Numbered from the stretch's first letter, positions 1 through 14,151 are shown. The stretch is DNA of 64,000 bases from Nepenthes gracilis (GCA_033239525.1 BSYO01000025.1:12434001-12498000), one strand, 5' to 3'. Program-made: numbers and translations. Notes: a model not told the origin generated them from the letters alone.

Positions 1-150
1 ACTACTCTTGGGTGGAGTCCACCCAAGTTGGGTACTAGCCCATACACGTTCATCCAAGGATTTGAGGAAGGCTCTCATCCGGACCTTCCAATAGGCATAA
101 TTGTTCCCATCAAAGAAGGAAGGTACGGAGAGTAATCCACTCGTATACAT
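1..150 (-). pseudogene. Ty1/copia gag, N-terminal part, cut by window edge
   Basis: The minus strand is open from an ATG at 150 down to base 1 (50 codons). The translation contains PSFFDGNNYAYWKVRMRAFL and then DERVW and LGWTPP. This is the start of the plant copia Gag domain (DUF4219/UBN2 type), the capsid-like protein of copia retrotransposons. It begins about 28 bases after a primer-binding site on the same strand, as expected for a gag leader. No break is visible in the part shown, but the rest lies outside the window, so intactness is unknown. The family assignment is firm; whether the element is alive cannot be judged. Confidence 0.75.
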
Positions 151-177
151 CTAAAACGGGGTCGTGGATCGGGGTGA

Positions 178-190
178 GGCTCTGATACCA
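178..190 (-). other. Primer-binding site, initiator tRNA-Met type
   Basis: The minus strand reads TGGTATCAGAGCC, the classical complement of the 3' end of plant initiator tRNA-Met. It lies two bases inside an LTR edge and upstream of the gag start at 150. This fixes the element as minus-strand, with its 5' LTR to the right. Confidence 0.85.
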
Positions 191-192
191 AT

Positions 193-1275
193 TGAAAAAG
201 AACTTTTTGTCCTAAATTGTACAATCAAGTTTTGACCTTGGTAAAAACAGTGAAAGTAGTAAAAATTAAATATTTAATACACGTAAAGAATATTTATGTC
301 TAGATGTTAGAGATAAGGATAAGTATGAAAAATATAACTAAGCATAAACAATAGTAAAAAGACATGATTTTTAGTGACGAAGGGAAAACTTGATACCCAC
401 GGTAATCGAGAAAAACCCTCCGGGCTTCAACGGCCAAGGAAGCAATGCATTATGAAAATCAACTTCTAGACCAGGTGGTAACGACTCGCTAACCTAGCCG
501 ACTTACTCCTGTCTTGTGATCCCTATCAAGGAACTCCTTGGATTTGCTCGCGGCAATGGAACCGAACACCTTCCGGTTTTCACGTCAATCTTTCCTCTTT
601 AGCCACTTGAATTGCTGAACATGATCAAGTCTCCTTCTTTAACACACCGACGTCTCCAACGAAGGTAGAATGATGTAGGCATTCAAAAAGGTAAAGAGAA
701 AAATATAGAGAAAACTATTTAAAACATGAGGCTCAAGGTTGTAACTTTTAGTTTTTTCAAAAGAAGTAAGACCAATAGAGTTTTTAACAACAATTCTTCT
801 CAAGTGAGGCACGAAATTGATCTTCCAATGAGTCCCCGGGTTCCAAAAATATAAGCTAAGTATTTATAGAGGGCTCAAATAACGCATTTAAAAACTTGCC
901 CTTTACATCGGCGCTTGAGCACAGCTCGAGAGCGCGGCGGGCTCACGGAGAGTTTTCAAAGAAACCCTACGTGGAAACCCTCCGTGTGCTCGAGCGCGCG
1001 GCGAGCACATGAAGGGTTTCCAGAAAAAACCCTACGTGAGCTCGGCGGGGGTGGCGCTGCAATGACAGGGACCATTCTGGATTTTAGGGTTGAACGGGTA
1101 GCGGCGCACGGAGGCGCGAATGAGCAGACGGGCTCAGTGATTTGGAGAGCACACCACGGCGAGGCACGAATTCTGAAGTCGAGAATGGACAGCAACGGAT
1201 GAATGTTGATACTGTAACCCGACAACTCACAACCCGACATCGATATAATAATATGTATGGTCACAAAATATATCA
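193..1275 (-). repeat. 5' LTR of the left-edge copia element
   Basis: The LTR ends (minus strand) in TTTTTCA two bases before the primer-binding site, so the edge at 193 is good. The outer edge near 1275 is a guess from a TG start where base composition returns to AT-rich flank; no target duplication was found to prove it. Bases 905-1200 are unusually GC-rich and hold two diverged copies of a block containing GCGCGGCG and AAACCCTACGTG. The open frames on both strands at 915-1276 overlap each other inside this block and match no family, so they are not called as genes. Confidence 0.55.
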
Positions 1276-4200
1276 ATTAGATAAATATCTCTAATAATAA
1301 AGTTTATATAAATTTAATATATATCATGATCCACTTGATAACAGTCAGGTAAACGAAAGAAAAAAAAAGTTTAATCAAATATCATATTTTAATTAAAAAG
1401 TTTTAATGAAAAATTCATAAAATTTGTGAATTTTTATTATAAAAATCAATTAAATTATATGATCAAAAGAAAACACAACAGTTAAAATTATTGCTCTGAG
1501 ATCACATGTAATCTTCTTAATGTGTATTAAGTTTTAATTCTAGAATTTTATTATTATAATTCTTAACTTATTATTATGTCTAAAAATAAATTTATATATA
1601 TGCATAAATGTTATACTTTAACTTTTCAAAAATAATTTATAGAACTAAAAATTATACCAAAAATGTTCTTGTGTTAAAGGAGTAGGAGATGATTTATCTC
1701 TATTCTATATTTTTAAAGACTTATAGGGATTTTTTTATGATTTTTGTACATCTTAAAATGACTACTATAGATAAATTTTTATAGAATAAGAGATGATTAT
1801 TATTAAATTATTAAAATGTCTTACTTTTTTTACGAAAATGTATCTTAAATAAGCATACTTTTCATAAAATTTTTATTTCATTAATTGTAAATAATTAATA
1901 TATTTAAACTAATTATATAAATTTGTATCATTTTATTCAAATGTAATAAATCAGTATATACATATCTTGTTATGTGGACCATTTTTTAACAATCTAGAGA
2001 AAAAAAAAAAATCTCTTTCTCTCAATAATTATGATCAAATTAAAAGTGATAAAAAAATAGATATTAAAATATATTTTAAAGTGTGATTTTAATTTTAGTT
2101 TTTACATTATAATAATAATTTTGATACGTCCCTAAATTTAAATTATTATATGAATTAGAGAATTACCTGATCTTTTATATCGAGTCGAATGAAGGTGGGT
2201 CTGGTTTTCATATATAATAATTTGAGTTCTGTGTAACATAATAAACAAATAAGAGGTTAAAGGATTGGCAAAATTCACTCCCCAATTTATCTTTTAATAC
2301 TTAAATTAAAAATCTTTATCTAAGAATAGAAAAATTAATAGATGATGTAAGGATGCACGTATGTGATGAAAAGTAAGTAGTATTGGAAGACTTAGTTCTG
2401 GTGGGTGCACACAACGAAAAATGGCTTTTGAGTAGTGTCAGAAGACTTGGTTTTAGTGGTGCGTTCGATTAGGAGCGGTTTTACAATAGAGAAAAGTAGA
2501 AAATGCTCTCTATTAGGATTGATTGCTTTTAGGTATTTCTGGTCGCTTTTCTCTTTGAATTGCCTCTCAGGTCTTTTTCCTCTTGGGTTCTCCCCCCTTC
2601 TCTAGCGTAATTTTGGCGCCAAGTTTGGAAAGCTATTGCGTTGGGCTTTGCAGGCTGTTGGCCATTGTCGAAACCCTTTGGTGTCAACTATTACTTTACA
2701 TTGGTGGTGTAATCGTGGATGGTCCTTGCCAATATTTATCAAACTATTCTGGTGGGTGATTTGTTGAGCCATATTAATGGTGACAACGGCCTGACAGCGA
2801 CAGCATCTTATTTGCAGCAGGTAGGCAAGTGTGGCCCTGCCCTTTGAGCATTGACTTTGGCCACCAATAGTAGGCGTTTGTCGTGTCAGTATTCTTTGTA
2901 TTGATAAAACTGTTGCTGTTGAGTTGGAGACTTTCCTCACGGTAATTGATCATACCATAGGGGGCTAACTGTTGGGTCTAACCGATCTCTAACTCCATCG
3001 GCCCATTACGCACTGGCCATGGTTGGACCTGCCATATTGCCTTATAGGCTTTGTTCTTTGTGAGGCTTTATTGATGAATATATTTGACTTTAGATCGACT
3101 CAAAATATAACATGACCTATCAAATTTATAACTATTAAAATAATTAAAAAAATTATTTAAAATGGTCATATCAATATTACGTGAGATACCACTCACATAA
3201 TAATTAATTCATTAATTATGAGTAAGTTACTGGGTGGAATCCCTTATTAATTTCCAGTTCAATTTTCGACAGACGACCAGCCCACTAGTTGGGCTGGAGA
3301 GTTTGCTCGATGACTTGATTGACCTGAAAAGTACTAAAAATATATATTCTTAACTTCATATATTATTACTTTATAAACCTTTATTTTTAATTTTTAATTT
3401 ACAATTTATTTTTAGTATTAATTCAGTGATAATTTTATATCTTAAAGAAAACTTTTTGGCAAATTTATTAAATTTATTAGGATAGATGTACAAAGAGAAA
3501 AAAAAATAAGAATTATGTTTTTGCCCAACTATTATTATAAATAAATATTTCATCTTAATCGTTTGATTCATTCCATCTAAATTGACTACGGCATTATCTC
3601 TTGTTTCTAGAGAGAATCACTCCTCATATGATTAATTAAAATTAAGATAAGCCAAAGTCATATAAGCTTTTAATTACATTAATATAGGCTTTTAATTATA
3701 TAAAAAATAAGACCATCTTCTAAAAATCATTATATTAAGAAAAATATATGCTTTAAAAAGAAAAATAAAAAAAAATTATAGATGAATCAATAATGTGACT
3801 ATGCAGATGATATTAATAACTTAGGACAACGTAATTAGATCTATAATTAATTATTTAATTATTATTATTTTTTAAACTTATTAGATATATATATATATAT
3901 ATATAATATATATAAATATAAAATGGAAATTGAAATTCTTCGTTATCCAAAAATAAAAATAAAAAATTGATGGCTCGTAGTGGACTTAGCCTGGTGGAAA
4001 GACACAATCATGCTAGTTAGCTAGCGTACGCATCTGAGGGAAAGTGGAAAGACAATAATTTACTTTATTAGAAAATAAAATATACAAAAAATATATAAAA
4101 TATATTTTATTGACCCTAATATGATTTTTAATTAATTATAGTATATTAATTTATGGCAAATATTATAAAAAATATATATATAGCTTACTGTTTCTGGCCA

Positions 4201-4741
4201 TCATTATTAATTATTTTTCATCAGATTTTCAATTTTTCCCCATTTTTACTACCTAAATATAGAATCATTTCGACTTTATGCACAGTATAAATATACTTTA
4301 ATCTTGGTTGAATTATTTAAACTTTAAAAATGATTTAATTGTGTAGTGTTTAATTAATCATCATAGTCATGATATTTCCTCTGCTGGGTCATCATAATCT
4401 TCTGTAAATTTTTATGTTTATTGGCAAATTCACAGTAATGTCCATGGCCAATGCCTCCTTGCCCATATTAGCAATATAATTTGTGACATTGAGGACACGT
4501 TGTTAGAGCCTATTGCGCCTTAGCCATTTACTTTTTCATATGCTATCATCACAATGTCCATAATTTGACTTGGTGGACCGAGTTGTCACTGTGACACCCA
4601 TATCTAAACCATATAAAATTAAACGAAAGAATGGACAATCCATGTTATCATGATAAGAATTTCATCCTGACAAGTCAAAGCGATCGGCTTCTGTATAATA
4701 CATATACAAAAGGGCACTCATTTTTTGTTATATAAGATATA
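1276..4741. other. AT-rich intergenic DNA, no gene seen
   Basis: No reading frame with recognisable coding character. A less AT-rich island at about 2450-3080 has no coding frame I can identify on either strand and may be the remains of an unclassified transposon. A simple AT dinucleotide run lies at about 3887-3906. Confidence 0.5.
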
Positions 4742-4746
4742 TTAAG
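4742..4746. other. Target site duplication TTAAG, left copy
   Basis: TTAAG directly left of the element at 4747 is repeated exactly at 10365-10369, directly right of the other LTR. A perfect 5-bp duplication fixes both element ends. Confidence 0.9.
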
Positions 4747-5577
4747 TGTTAGGGATAGAAGGCGTCTAACTACCCCACGATAGATACAGGTAAAAAATGA
4801 GGAAGGAGAGAATGAACACTCCACATTTTACGTGAAAAATCCTTATCAAATAAGGAAAAAATTACGAGATAATCTGTCCACAGAACCAATTTCACTATGT
4901 GAGGTTAGGAACAATTTTCACTATTACACAAATGTAAGAGAAAAGAGAAACGAAGAACAGAGTACAAGCAATGCACTATGAGTTGCTCACAATTCTCTCC
5001 TTCATTCACCGTTTTCACTCTCTCTTTGTTTTTCATACTTAACCTCATACGTCTGTGTCTCTAAACAATAAGTCCTTCTACTTGCTTTTAATATCAAGGC
5101 CTATATACAACAGATCTGAGGAATATTTCATATCTATCGACAAGATCTGTCTTTACCAACAATATAAATATGCGTTATACAAAAACGACTCATGTATAAC
5201 CGTCTGAAATCACGTATCCTTAGAAAATCTTCTAAACTGGAACTATTTTGGATTTCCTGGTAGACGGCCCACATTCCACCGTCCACGTTCTCCACAAGGT
5301 TGGTCAACGCTCGTTGATCGTCTTCTCCACATGACTGGTCAATGCTCCTGTTGACCAGTCGGTGTTGTCCGTTTGGGATCCCTCAATAATGCAGGGCAGC
5401 TCATACCATCAACATGTCAATTTGTTGACCGGTATCATTGCTTGTTCAAAAGGTTCTGGTCAATTATGTTGACCGAAATTTTATTTGTATATTCTGTGTA
5501 TATTAGCACATAAAGTTCACATGCTCCGTCTAAGTCTTCTGATCACAAGGACTTTCACACAGAAGTAACCCCCAATA
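4747..5577 (-). repeat. 3' LTR of copia copy 1
   Basis: 831 bp, matching 9536-10364 throughout in the same orientation. The plus strand starts TGTTAGGG. The other terminus, at 5577, has decayed from CAACA to CAATA. It is followed inward by a purine-rich tract on the minus strand (GAGGAGAAGTT, about 5578-5590). Confidence 0.88.
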
Positions 5578-5612
5578 AACTTCTCCTCACGACCGTGAGG
5601 AAACAATATTTG

Positions 5613-8600
5613 TCAACCCAGCCAAATTGCAGCAAGCTTCATTTTTACCCTTTGGCAAAATCTTGGTTGTCATATTTTTCCCATTTTTTCAGTACCGACC
5701 TTCTCCAGTGACAACAGATCGGGTTTAAGTACATCTCTCACTAAATGGTATCAAATATCAATGTGCTTCGATCTAGAGTGGAACGAAGAGTTCTTGCAGA
5801 GATGTATGACACTCTGACTGTTACAGAATACCTTATACTTTTCCTGTTTAAGATCCAATTCTTGGATGAACTTCCTCATCCATAACATTTCCTTACAAGC
5901 TTCTATTACTGCGATATACTCGGCTTCAGTAGTTGACAAGGCTATGCACTTCTGCAGCTTGGATTGTCAAAAAACTGCACCTCCTATAAATTTTACCAAA
6001 TACCTTGAGGTAGACTTATGGGAGTCAATGACTCCGGTCATATCAGCGTCCGAATAGCCCACTAACTGAGGCTCGTCACTTTCAAGATACAGGAACCTCT
6101 TGGAAGTTCCTCGGATATATCTTATGATTCACTTAACTGCGGACCAGTGCACCTTACCTAGGTTTGACAGGAACCGACTAACTGTGCCAACAGCATGTGC
6201 TATGTCGGGTCCTGTGCACATCAAGGCATATATCGGGCTTCCCACAACAGAGAAATAGGGAACGCCTCTCATGTATGTCTTCTCTTCGTTCGAGGATAGA
6301 CATTGACGAGTGCTCAACCTGTGGTGGTTTGCTAATGGTGTACTTACAGGCTTTGATTTGTCCATATTGAATCGTTGGAGCACTTTTTCAATGTAACTTT
6401 CTTGAGACAACCATAATTTTCTTGCCTTTCGATTGCGAATTATTCAGACACCAAGAATTTGCCTCGTCGATCCCAAGTCTTTCATAGAAAACGATGGCCC
6501 AAGTTGCTCTTTCAGCTCCTTTATCCGAGTACTGTTGTGTCCAACAATTAACATGTCATCTGCGTACAAGAGAAGAATAACAAAATCATCATCAAAAAAT
6601 ATATGTACAAATACACAGTGATCACAAGTAGTCCGCCGGTACATTTGACTAGTCATAACCGACTCAATTTTATTATACCACTGTCTAGGAGCTTACTTCA
6701 AACCGTACAAACTCTTTCTCAGACGATAGACAAGTTGCTCATTCCCCTTAACCTTGAACTCTTTCAGTTGTTCAATGTAAATTTTCTCCTCAAGTTCACA
6801 ACGGAGGAAAACCGTCTAGACATCCATTTGTTCCGCCTTAAGGTTCTGAGTAGCAGCCAAACCCAGCACAACCCGTATGGAGTACATCTTCACGACTTGA
6901 GTAAAAATTTCATCAAAGTCGACTCTCTTTCTTTGACTAAAGTATTTCACCACTAGACATGCCTTGTACCTTAAATTCTTAGTGTTCTCATCCGTTTTCA
7001 ATCGAAAAACCCATTTGTTCTTTTGTATCATTTTTTCTTTGGGGAGCTTGGCTAAATTAAAGGTATGATTATCATAAAGAGAACTCATTTCATCCTTCAT
7101 GGCCTCCAGCCATTTCTCCTTACTCTCATCCTCCATAGCCTCTTCAAGACTCTCAAGCTCTTCAACATTAGTGAGTATAACATATTCACTAGGTGACAGA
7201 TGGACGGATAGCCATCTGTTTCGTGAAGATCGTCTGACAGAAATATCCTCGGCCGGTTGAGGGATGAATTCATCCAGATCTTCATTAGGTTCCGTAATTG
7301 CCTCTTCATTATCCTCAACCTCCTCAAGACCATTGTCCACGTCTTCCAGGGATATAGGACGGACAATTTTGACACTTACTTTGTTTATCCGGTCTACATC
7401 ACACTTGGCCTTCTTGCCAATATTCTCGATCGTTTCATCTTCAACAAAAGTTACGTCCCTTGATCGGATAAGTTTTCTTCCAGTTGGATCATACAATCTA
7501 TAACCCAACTCATCTTTCCCATAGCCCAGAAAGACGCATTGTATCGTCTTTGTCTCCAACTTTATTCTTTCATTTATTGGGATCCGAGGGAATACTTTAT
7601 ATCCAAACACCCGTAGATAATCATAAGATGACTCCTTATTCGACCATATCTTCTCTGGCACTTCACCCTTCATGGGTTTACTGAGCGACCTATTTATGAT
7701 ATAGGCCACCGTCTTCAATGCTTCGACCCAGAAGTGTCCAGGAAGCTTAGTCTCATAAAGCATGCACCGTACTATTTCTAGAAGTGTGCGGTTAATCTGT
7801 TCAATCACTTCGTTCAATTGTGGTGTCTTTAGAGATGTTTTCTAATGTCTAATACTATGTGATCAGCAATAGGCATCAAAGGACCATATGTATTTATCGC
7901 CGTTATCACTTCGGATAGCCTTCATTTTTTTCCCCGTTTGACGCTCAATAATAGTATAAAATTGCTCAAATACATCGAGAACCTGGTCCTTGGTTTTCAA
8001 TGGGTAGACTCACAGCTTTCTGGAACAATTGTCAATAAAAGAAACGAAGTACTGTCGTCCACCAAACAACTTCTCTTAGAATAGTCCACACACATTTGTG
8101 TGGATGAGATCAAGTATCTCTGTCTTTGTGAAGGATGAGTCTCCAAGGAATGAGAGTCTCCTTTACTTGCCGGCCAAACAGTGAGGACACATATTTAATC
8201 CATCCTCCTTTACTCCAAAGATAAGACCTTTTCTAGCCAGTTGACATAGTCCATATTCACTTATGTGGCCCAACCTCCTGTACCACAAGTTCTTCAACTC
8301 ATTGTCACTTACGACATTCACGTCCCCGGCCATTACACAGGCCTTCATTATATACAGGTCGGAGCACTTTTTTCTTCTTATCACAACAAGAGATCCTTTT
8401 GTCAGTTTTCACTCGCTTTCACAGAAAGTATTACAATAACCTTCATCATCCAACTGACCGGCTGAAATAATATTCAGACGGATATAAGGGCCATGATGTA
8501 CATCCTTCAACAGCAGTTTCATCTCATTATTGGTGACCAGAATAATATTACCTCTACATATAACCAGGGATATTCCTTTATTTCTCATTCTTATCACTCC

Positions 8601-8700
8601 AAAGCACCCAACTGGCCTCATGGTCCGTTAGGCTTACAACATTTTCTTCACATATCACCAGGAGATTGCCTCCTATGACTATTGAGACAAAGGACGTTTC
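5613..8700 (-). pseudogene. copia pol: protease, integrase, reverse transcriptase, RNase H (broken)
   Basis: Read on the minus strand. A pre-integrase domain at 8384-8163 has LWYRRLGHIS and ends CPHCLAGK, the zinc-binding HHCC region. The integrase core around 8160-7820 is shattered. A 333-codon open stretch at 7817-6816 holds the integrase end (PGHFWVEAL, VFLGYGKDELGYRLYDP) and the start of reverse transcriptase (KNKWVFRLK). The catalytic YADDM is intact at 6566-6552. RNase H follows at 6410-5751, with TEAEYIA and SRSKHIDI. The frame ends at a stop near 5613. At least six frameshifts or stops separate these pieces. Confidence 0.9.
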
Positions 8701-8748
8701 CTCTCCTCGTCCCTTATCTCCTTTATCTTTCTCCGCATTTTTACGCTT

Positions 8749-9500
8749 TCACTTGAAGTAATACTTTTTGATGTAACCCTTTTTGTCACAATGATGGCAC
8801 TCGAGGTTTTGATACCTTAACCGTGACTTGTTATAACCTTTCTCTCCTGGTTTCTGACTAGGATCTTTGCTCCTTCCCCTGAATTCTGTCATAAGTACCT
8901 CAGAGTGAGAGAACGACGAGGTCCCTTGTGACCGTCTTGACTCATTTATGAGCAACGAAGTAATAACCTAGTTCAACCTTAATGTATCCTTTCAAATAAC
9001 AAAGTTGTGACAATGTGATCATAGGAGGCCGAGAGAGGCCAGAAGAACCAATGCCTTGTCCTCCTCCTTGATTTCCTCATCAAGAGCGGACATCTGTATC
9101 AATATTCTATTGAACTCGTCCAGATGCTTCTTGAAACTCCCACATTCTGACAACCATAAGCCATAAAATTGTATCTTTACATGTAGTTTGGTTGTTATGG
9201 ATTTGGACTTATATCGGCTCTCTAACTTCTCCCAAACCTCCGCCAAATCTGTCAGGCCAAGAACCTCTTGGAGAGTGTTGTCCGCTAGGATAGTTTTATG
9301 GTATAGTTGGAAAGGTCTCTTTTATCTTGCCATTCATCATCGATCAGGTTTGCTGGCTTTTCATCCTTCTTCTTCAGTGCCTTTACTATTCATTTTCTAG
9401 TTAGAATATTCTTCACCGTCTCTTGTCAGAGGGTGAAATTGTCCTACCTGTTGAACTGCTCCACACTTAACGGTAGATTCTTTGACGATGATGACGCCAT
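8749..9500 (-). pseudogene. copia gag (broken)
   Basis: The minus-strand start codon is at 9500, 20 bases after the primer-binding site. Two readable pieces remain. One at 9246-9019 has EVWEKLESRYKSKS, LHVKIQFYGLW and EDKALVLLASL, typical of the copia Gag UBN2 domain. One at 8955-8749 has the nucleocapsid zinc knuckle, written CHHCDKKGYIKKYYF, in which the knuckle His and last Cys have both become Tyr. Frame breaks lie before, between and after these pieces. Gag would form the virus-like particle that packages element RNA. Confidence 0.85.
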
Positions 9501-9520
9501 TTAGACAGAGTTTTTAACCC

Positions 9521-9533
9521 GTCTCTAATACCA
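9521..9533 (-). other. Primer-binding site of copia copy 1
   Basis: Minus strand TGGTATTAGAGAC, beginning two bases inside the LTR edge. The same sequence stands next to the 5' LTR of copy 2 at 39030, so it is a family trait. It resembles the initiator tRNA-Met complement with two changes. Confidence 0.8.
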
Positions 9534-9535
9534 CT

Positions 9536-10364
9536 TGTTGGGAATAGAAGGTATCTGACTACCTCACAGATAGATACAGTAAAAGAATAAGGAAGAAGAG
9601 AATGAATACTCAATCTTTTACGTGAAAAATCCTTATCAAATAAGGAAAAAAATCACGGGACAATCTGTCAACGGAACCAATTCCACTATGTAAGGTTGGG
9701 AACAATTTTTACAGTTACACAAATGCATGAGAGAAGAGAAACGAAGAATAGAGTACAAGCAATGTACTATGAGTTGCTCACAATTCTCTCATTTCTTCAC
9801 CGTTTTCACTTTCTCTTTATTTTTCACACTTAGCTTCACACGTTTGTGTCTCTAAACAGTAAGTCATTCTACCTGTTTTTAATATCGAGGCCCATATACA
9901 ACAGATTTGAGGAATATTCCATATCTACCGACAAGATCTGTCTTTGCTAACAATATGAATATACGCTATACAAAAACGGTTCCTACATAACCGTCTGAGA
10001 TCACATATCCTCAACAAATTTTCTAAGTTAACACCATTTTGGATTTTCTGATGGACGGCCCACATTCCACTATCCACGTTCTCCACAAGGTTGGTCAACT
10101 CTATTGACCATCTTCTCCACATGACCGGTCAATGCCCCTATTGACCGGTCGGTGTTATCCGTTTGGGATCTCTCAGCAATGCAGGGCAGCTCATGCCATC
10201 AACGGTCAATTTCTTGACCGGCATTGTTGCCCGTTTAAAATGTTCTGGTCAACTATGTTGACCAAAATTTTATTTGCATATTTTGTATATAGTAGCACAT
10301 AAAGTCCATGTGCTCTGTCTAAATCTTCGGTCACAAGGACTTTCATACGGAGTGACCCCCAACA
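9536..10364 (-). repeat. 5' LTR of copia copy 1
   Basis: 829 bp with TGTTGGG and CCCAACA termini, flanked on the right by the TTAAG duplication at 10365-10369. It drifts visibly from its partner at 4747-5577 by many substitutions, so the insertion is old. Confidence 0.9.
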
Positions 10365-11481
10365 TTAAGCTTATAATTCATGATATAATATAATTAAAGA
10401 AAGACTGAATACTTCTTGTCACAAAATCTATATTTTATAAGTACCGACAAAATACTAAATATCGACAAATCATCTCGGTACCAACAATGATCTATAAAAT
10501 AAGTTTAGCATCATAAAATAACAAGTGTGAGAGTAGTATGTGTGAGCCATTAATTTGGGAGTTCACATGGATAATGATTAAAATGTAACGAAATACAAAT
10601 ATAAACATGGGTCTGTGAAAAACATAGGCCATATAGGCAAATTTATATGTTTATTGTCAACATGGATAATGATTATGCTTATGCTTTATCAGTTACTTTT
10701 AAATATGGTCCTTACGGATGAAGACATGAAGCCTAACAAAGTGACTCAAAAATTTAACGTAGTATAATGTAAAGAATAATAAAATATATTTTTTGCTTAA
10801 AATTTACTCTTCAAAAAATCAAATATTTTTAAATTTAGTTTAATCATAAGTAACAAATATCTTAAAATACTCTTGATTCGGAGTACAATAACAAATTCAA
10901 AATATTGTTATTTTACCTATTAATTTGCTAAGATATAAAAAAAAATCTTATAGGTTTGTGCCACTCTTAATTTTGTTTTACATTTAAGCCATGCCAAGTG
11001 ACCTATTTATGAGAGAGTGCAACCATTGAAATTAATTAAATGACCTCTCACTCTTCACAAGTATAGGTAGAAAACATCCGTGCAATAGGTTAGCTAAAGT
11101 CCCACTATGTAGATAGAAACCATCCACTATATAATTTAATATCATATAATTAGCATAGTTAAATAAATTTTATAATTTAGCCCATAATTTTATTATATAA
11201 TTTAATATTTATTTATGTGTTTATATTAATTAGTATAGTTGTAAATCAATTTTATCGTAAGTCCATTACAAACAATTTTTAAATATATTTACCATCCAAA
11301 AATACTAAATAACAAGTAAACCCAGGGAAAATACTTTAATTCCAAAATGGATTAATCCTTATAAAAATATTGCCTTAGTAAGTATTTGAGAACCATTTAC
11401 TATTTCTTTAAAGATTAATATTTACATTCTTATAAAGTGGTGGCTAATAATTGGCAAGACAACTTTTAAAAGCATCCATCA

Positions 11482-11549
11482 ACACTTGCACCACCATTTG
11501 CAAGATGTCAGAAGTACACTTGCACCACCATTTGCAAAATGTCAGAAGC
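11482..11549. repeat. 34-bp tandem duplication
   Basis: Two adjacent copies of a unit beginning ACACTTGCACCACCATTTGC, differing at one or two bases. This looks like a simple local duplication. Confidence 0.85.
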
Positions 11550-14151
11550 TGGGAGCTATTCCTTTTCAACTTTATTTAAATATAATCTTCATCATAATTT
11601 ATCATTATTGCAAAAGAAGGTGAACAATTTCCACCCAAGACTATATTTTTTTATATAAGTATTCATGCATATTATTTAAAAGTTTATGTATAATGACTAC
11701 TGTAAACTTTATAGGATGACAAAGGAGAAAAAAACAACCAAATCTGAAAACAAAAGTAGACCAAAACAGGAAAACTTAGAACCAAATCCCCAGCCAACAA
11801 AGGAACATCCGAGAGCACAATGCCATATGCCAATTAGGTATTAGCCAAAAGGGTAGCACTTTGAAGCAAAGTTTTATATGAACAAAAGTTCTAAAAGATA
11901 CGGGTAGTTCTATTTTTATTAAAGTAGAATGACGGATAAAAAGATAGATATCTTAATCTTTCTGAATAAAGTAAAGCGTTACAACAAAAATAAACCTGAA
12001 CCGATTAAAAGCATGAGATCTCAAGTTCTATGTGAATGCCACTCATGTAATAGCTTTATCCTAGTCATTATACACCTAGATACATATGGAACTAGACCAA
12101 AGAGCCTTTGATATCCTTATGCATTTAACGTGCAGTCACAATATAATTTTACTGATATAACATATCAGTAGTTTTTTTTACTGATCTAGTGTCTTATTTA
12201 ATTACTATTGCTAATGATTTCACATAAAAATAGGTTTATGGATGAAAATTATATAATAATATGTTGGCTATGAATATTTTTAAAATCTTCAATATATGTT
12301 AAAAGTTTTATTTATATTTAGATCTAAATTTTGATTTCATTAATGGGCATTTACATATATAAGGAGACATATTTATAAAAACTATTGGCAGATCCTCAAG
12401 GTACTAATTTAAGCTTTGATGCAATTATTTAAGGAATCAATGCCAACCTAAACATGAGATATTAGACAAAAGAGGGCCGATAAATAGATTTTATTCTAAG
12501 AGAATATTTGATACAGTAAACTTAAAATTTTCTTTTAGATTTATTGTCAATAAAAACACTGTTTTACTGTTTGGTTAAAACATAGGTCTGAGATTATATT
12601 ATTCTTATGGGAGTGGTAATTTCGTTTAACTAAGGACCAAGAAACCCATATCCCCATGAGTTTGATTATCATGACTCTCATATTGCAACAATTTTGAACA
12701 AAATAATTATTTATCTAATAAAACAGTAAGTACTGATTACTATAGATACAAGTCAATGAGTAAATTAGGCTAAGCAATAATTTATTAATAAGATTGAGCA
12801 AGATAAAAGGTCTGCATAAACTTGAAGTAACCTTTATAAAAAATTATATAAAAATGGTCTTTGGGATATATATATTTTTTTTAACGAGAAAGATGACCCT
12901 ATTTCTTTCATCTAAACTGTTAAACTAAAAAAAAAAAAAAATCTAATAGTTAAAATTTAAATATTATATAACACCTTGTAAATAGTTTTTATTAAAAAAA
13001 TAATATTAGATTTAATATTTAATAAATATTAATATTATAAATAAAAAATAAAAATATAATTATATCTAATATTATCTTACTTTTAAATTTTGATAGTTAG
13101 ATTTTAATTTAATAATCTTGTATAAAAAAGTAAAATTAACTAATTATAATTGTTACTAAAAGGTTTAAATACAAAATGGACACCGCTAACAAGGCATTCA
13201 CCATAAAACGGATTGTCCTCCCATGGCCCAAAACTTGGTCGGGATAGGGATACCACATACATGGAAGTGTCAAGGTTACACTTTAATTATATCTCTTTAT
13301 CGTCCCACACCAAACATTTTGATCACGTTTATACCTGATTGTCTCTTTGGATTTGTTTGAATAAGTAGATTCAAGTGAGTAGTTTGTAAACCTAGAAGGC
13401 CTGTAAACTTCTCCCTCATGACATTGTTGCGTTGTTTATAGGGACGGTGCAGTGTTAAATTCTACAAGTCATTGATTCTGTCACAACTTTGGTTCAAATA
13501 CTATAATAAACATGATGTATAAAACTATAGTTTGGTTTGGAGATTTAATATGGTTCTTTAAAGATCATAGACATGTAAAAATATTTTTTAAAAGTCTTTA
13601 CCAAAAATAATATGTAAGAAGATATTCATCTTTAAAATTAGAAAAATTTTAATGTTAATTAGTAAAATTTAGCATATTTTCATGAAAATTGATAACGTAC
13701 TTTAAAATCTAAGAAAACTTATAAAAGAAGGAATATATGTAAGTCAAATATAAAAAGAAATATGGATGAGTACTTGCATATATCTAAGAAACATAAAATC
13801 TTAGATTCTATACAAAAATAAGGAAAAACTTTAGAAATTTCAACAAAGAATGAAGAAATAAATTTGAAATTCACTTCTTTTGATTCAAATCAAAGCAATT
13901 TTTGAAGTAAAAATTCTAAAATCCCCTCCCTCTTATTCTCTCAATCTTCTTCTCTTCTACTTCTATCTTATCTATTTGGAAACATAGAAAAATAGGCTAA
14001 AAAGGCTGATAAAAATATCATATATAATAGACTAGCACTCATGTGCTGTGAATCAAGCTAATCTTAGCTTACACATAAGCACACTATCAAGCACTACAAT
14101 TTTGAAATAACTACGCACGAGTGCTTTTCATAACAAATCAGGTATAGAAAT

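Larger units (their letters stand above)
4747..10364 (-). mobile_element. Complete but defective Ty1/copia retrotransposon, copy 1
   Basis: A 5.6-kb element bounded by two direct LTRs (4747-5577 and 9536-10364) and a perfect TTAAG target duplication. On the minus strand the order is 5' LTR, primer-binding site, gag, protease, integrase, reverse transcriptase, RNase H, purine-rich tract, 3' LTR. Integrase before reverse transcriptase is diagnostic of Ty1/copia. The protein resembles the Tnt1/Tork group, by general look only. All coding parts are broken by stops and frameshifts, so this copy cannot make its own proteins. The same family returns in opposite orientation at 38173-44154. Confidence 0.93.

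Noticed and set aside
2602..2940. 112-codon minus-strand frame
   Set aside because: No motif, in an unclassified island; the plus strand is equally uninformative.
7097..7375. 92-codon minus-strand frame within copia pol
   Set aside because: Shadow of the real integrase-reverse transcriptase frame at 6816-7817.
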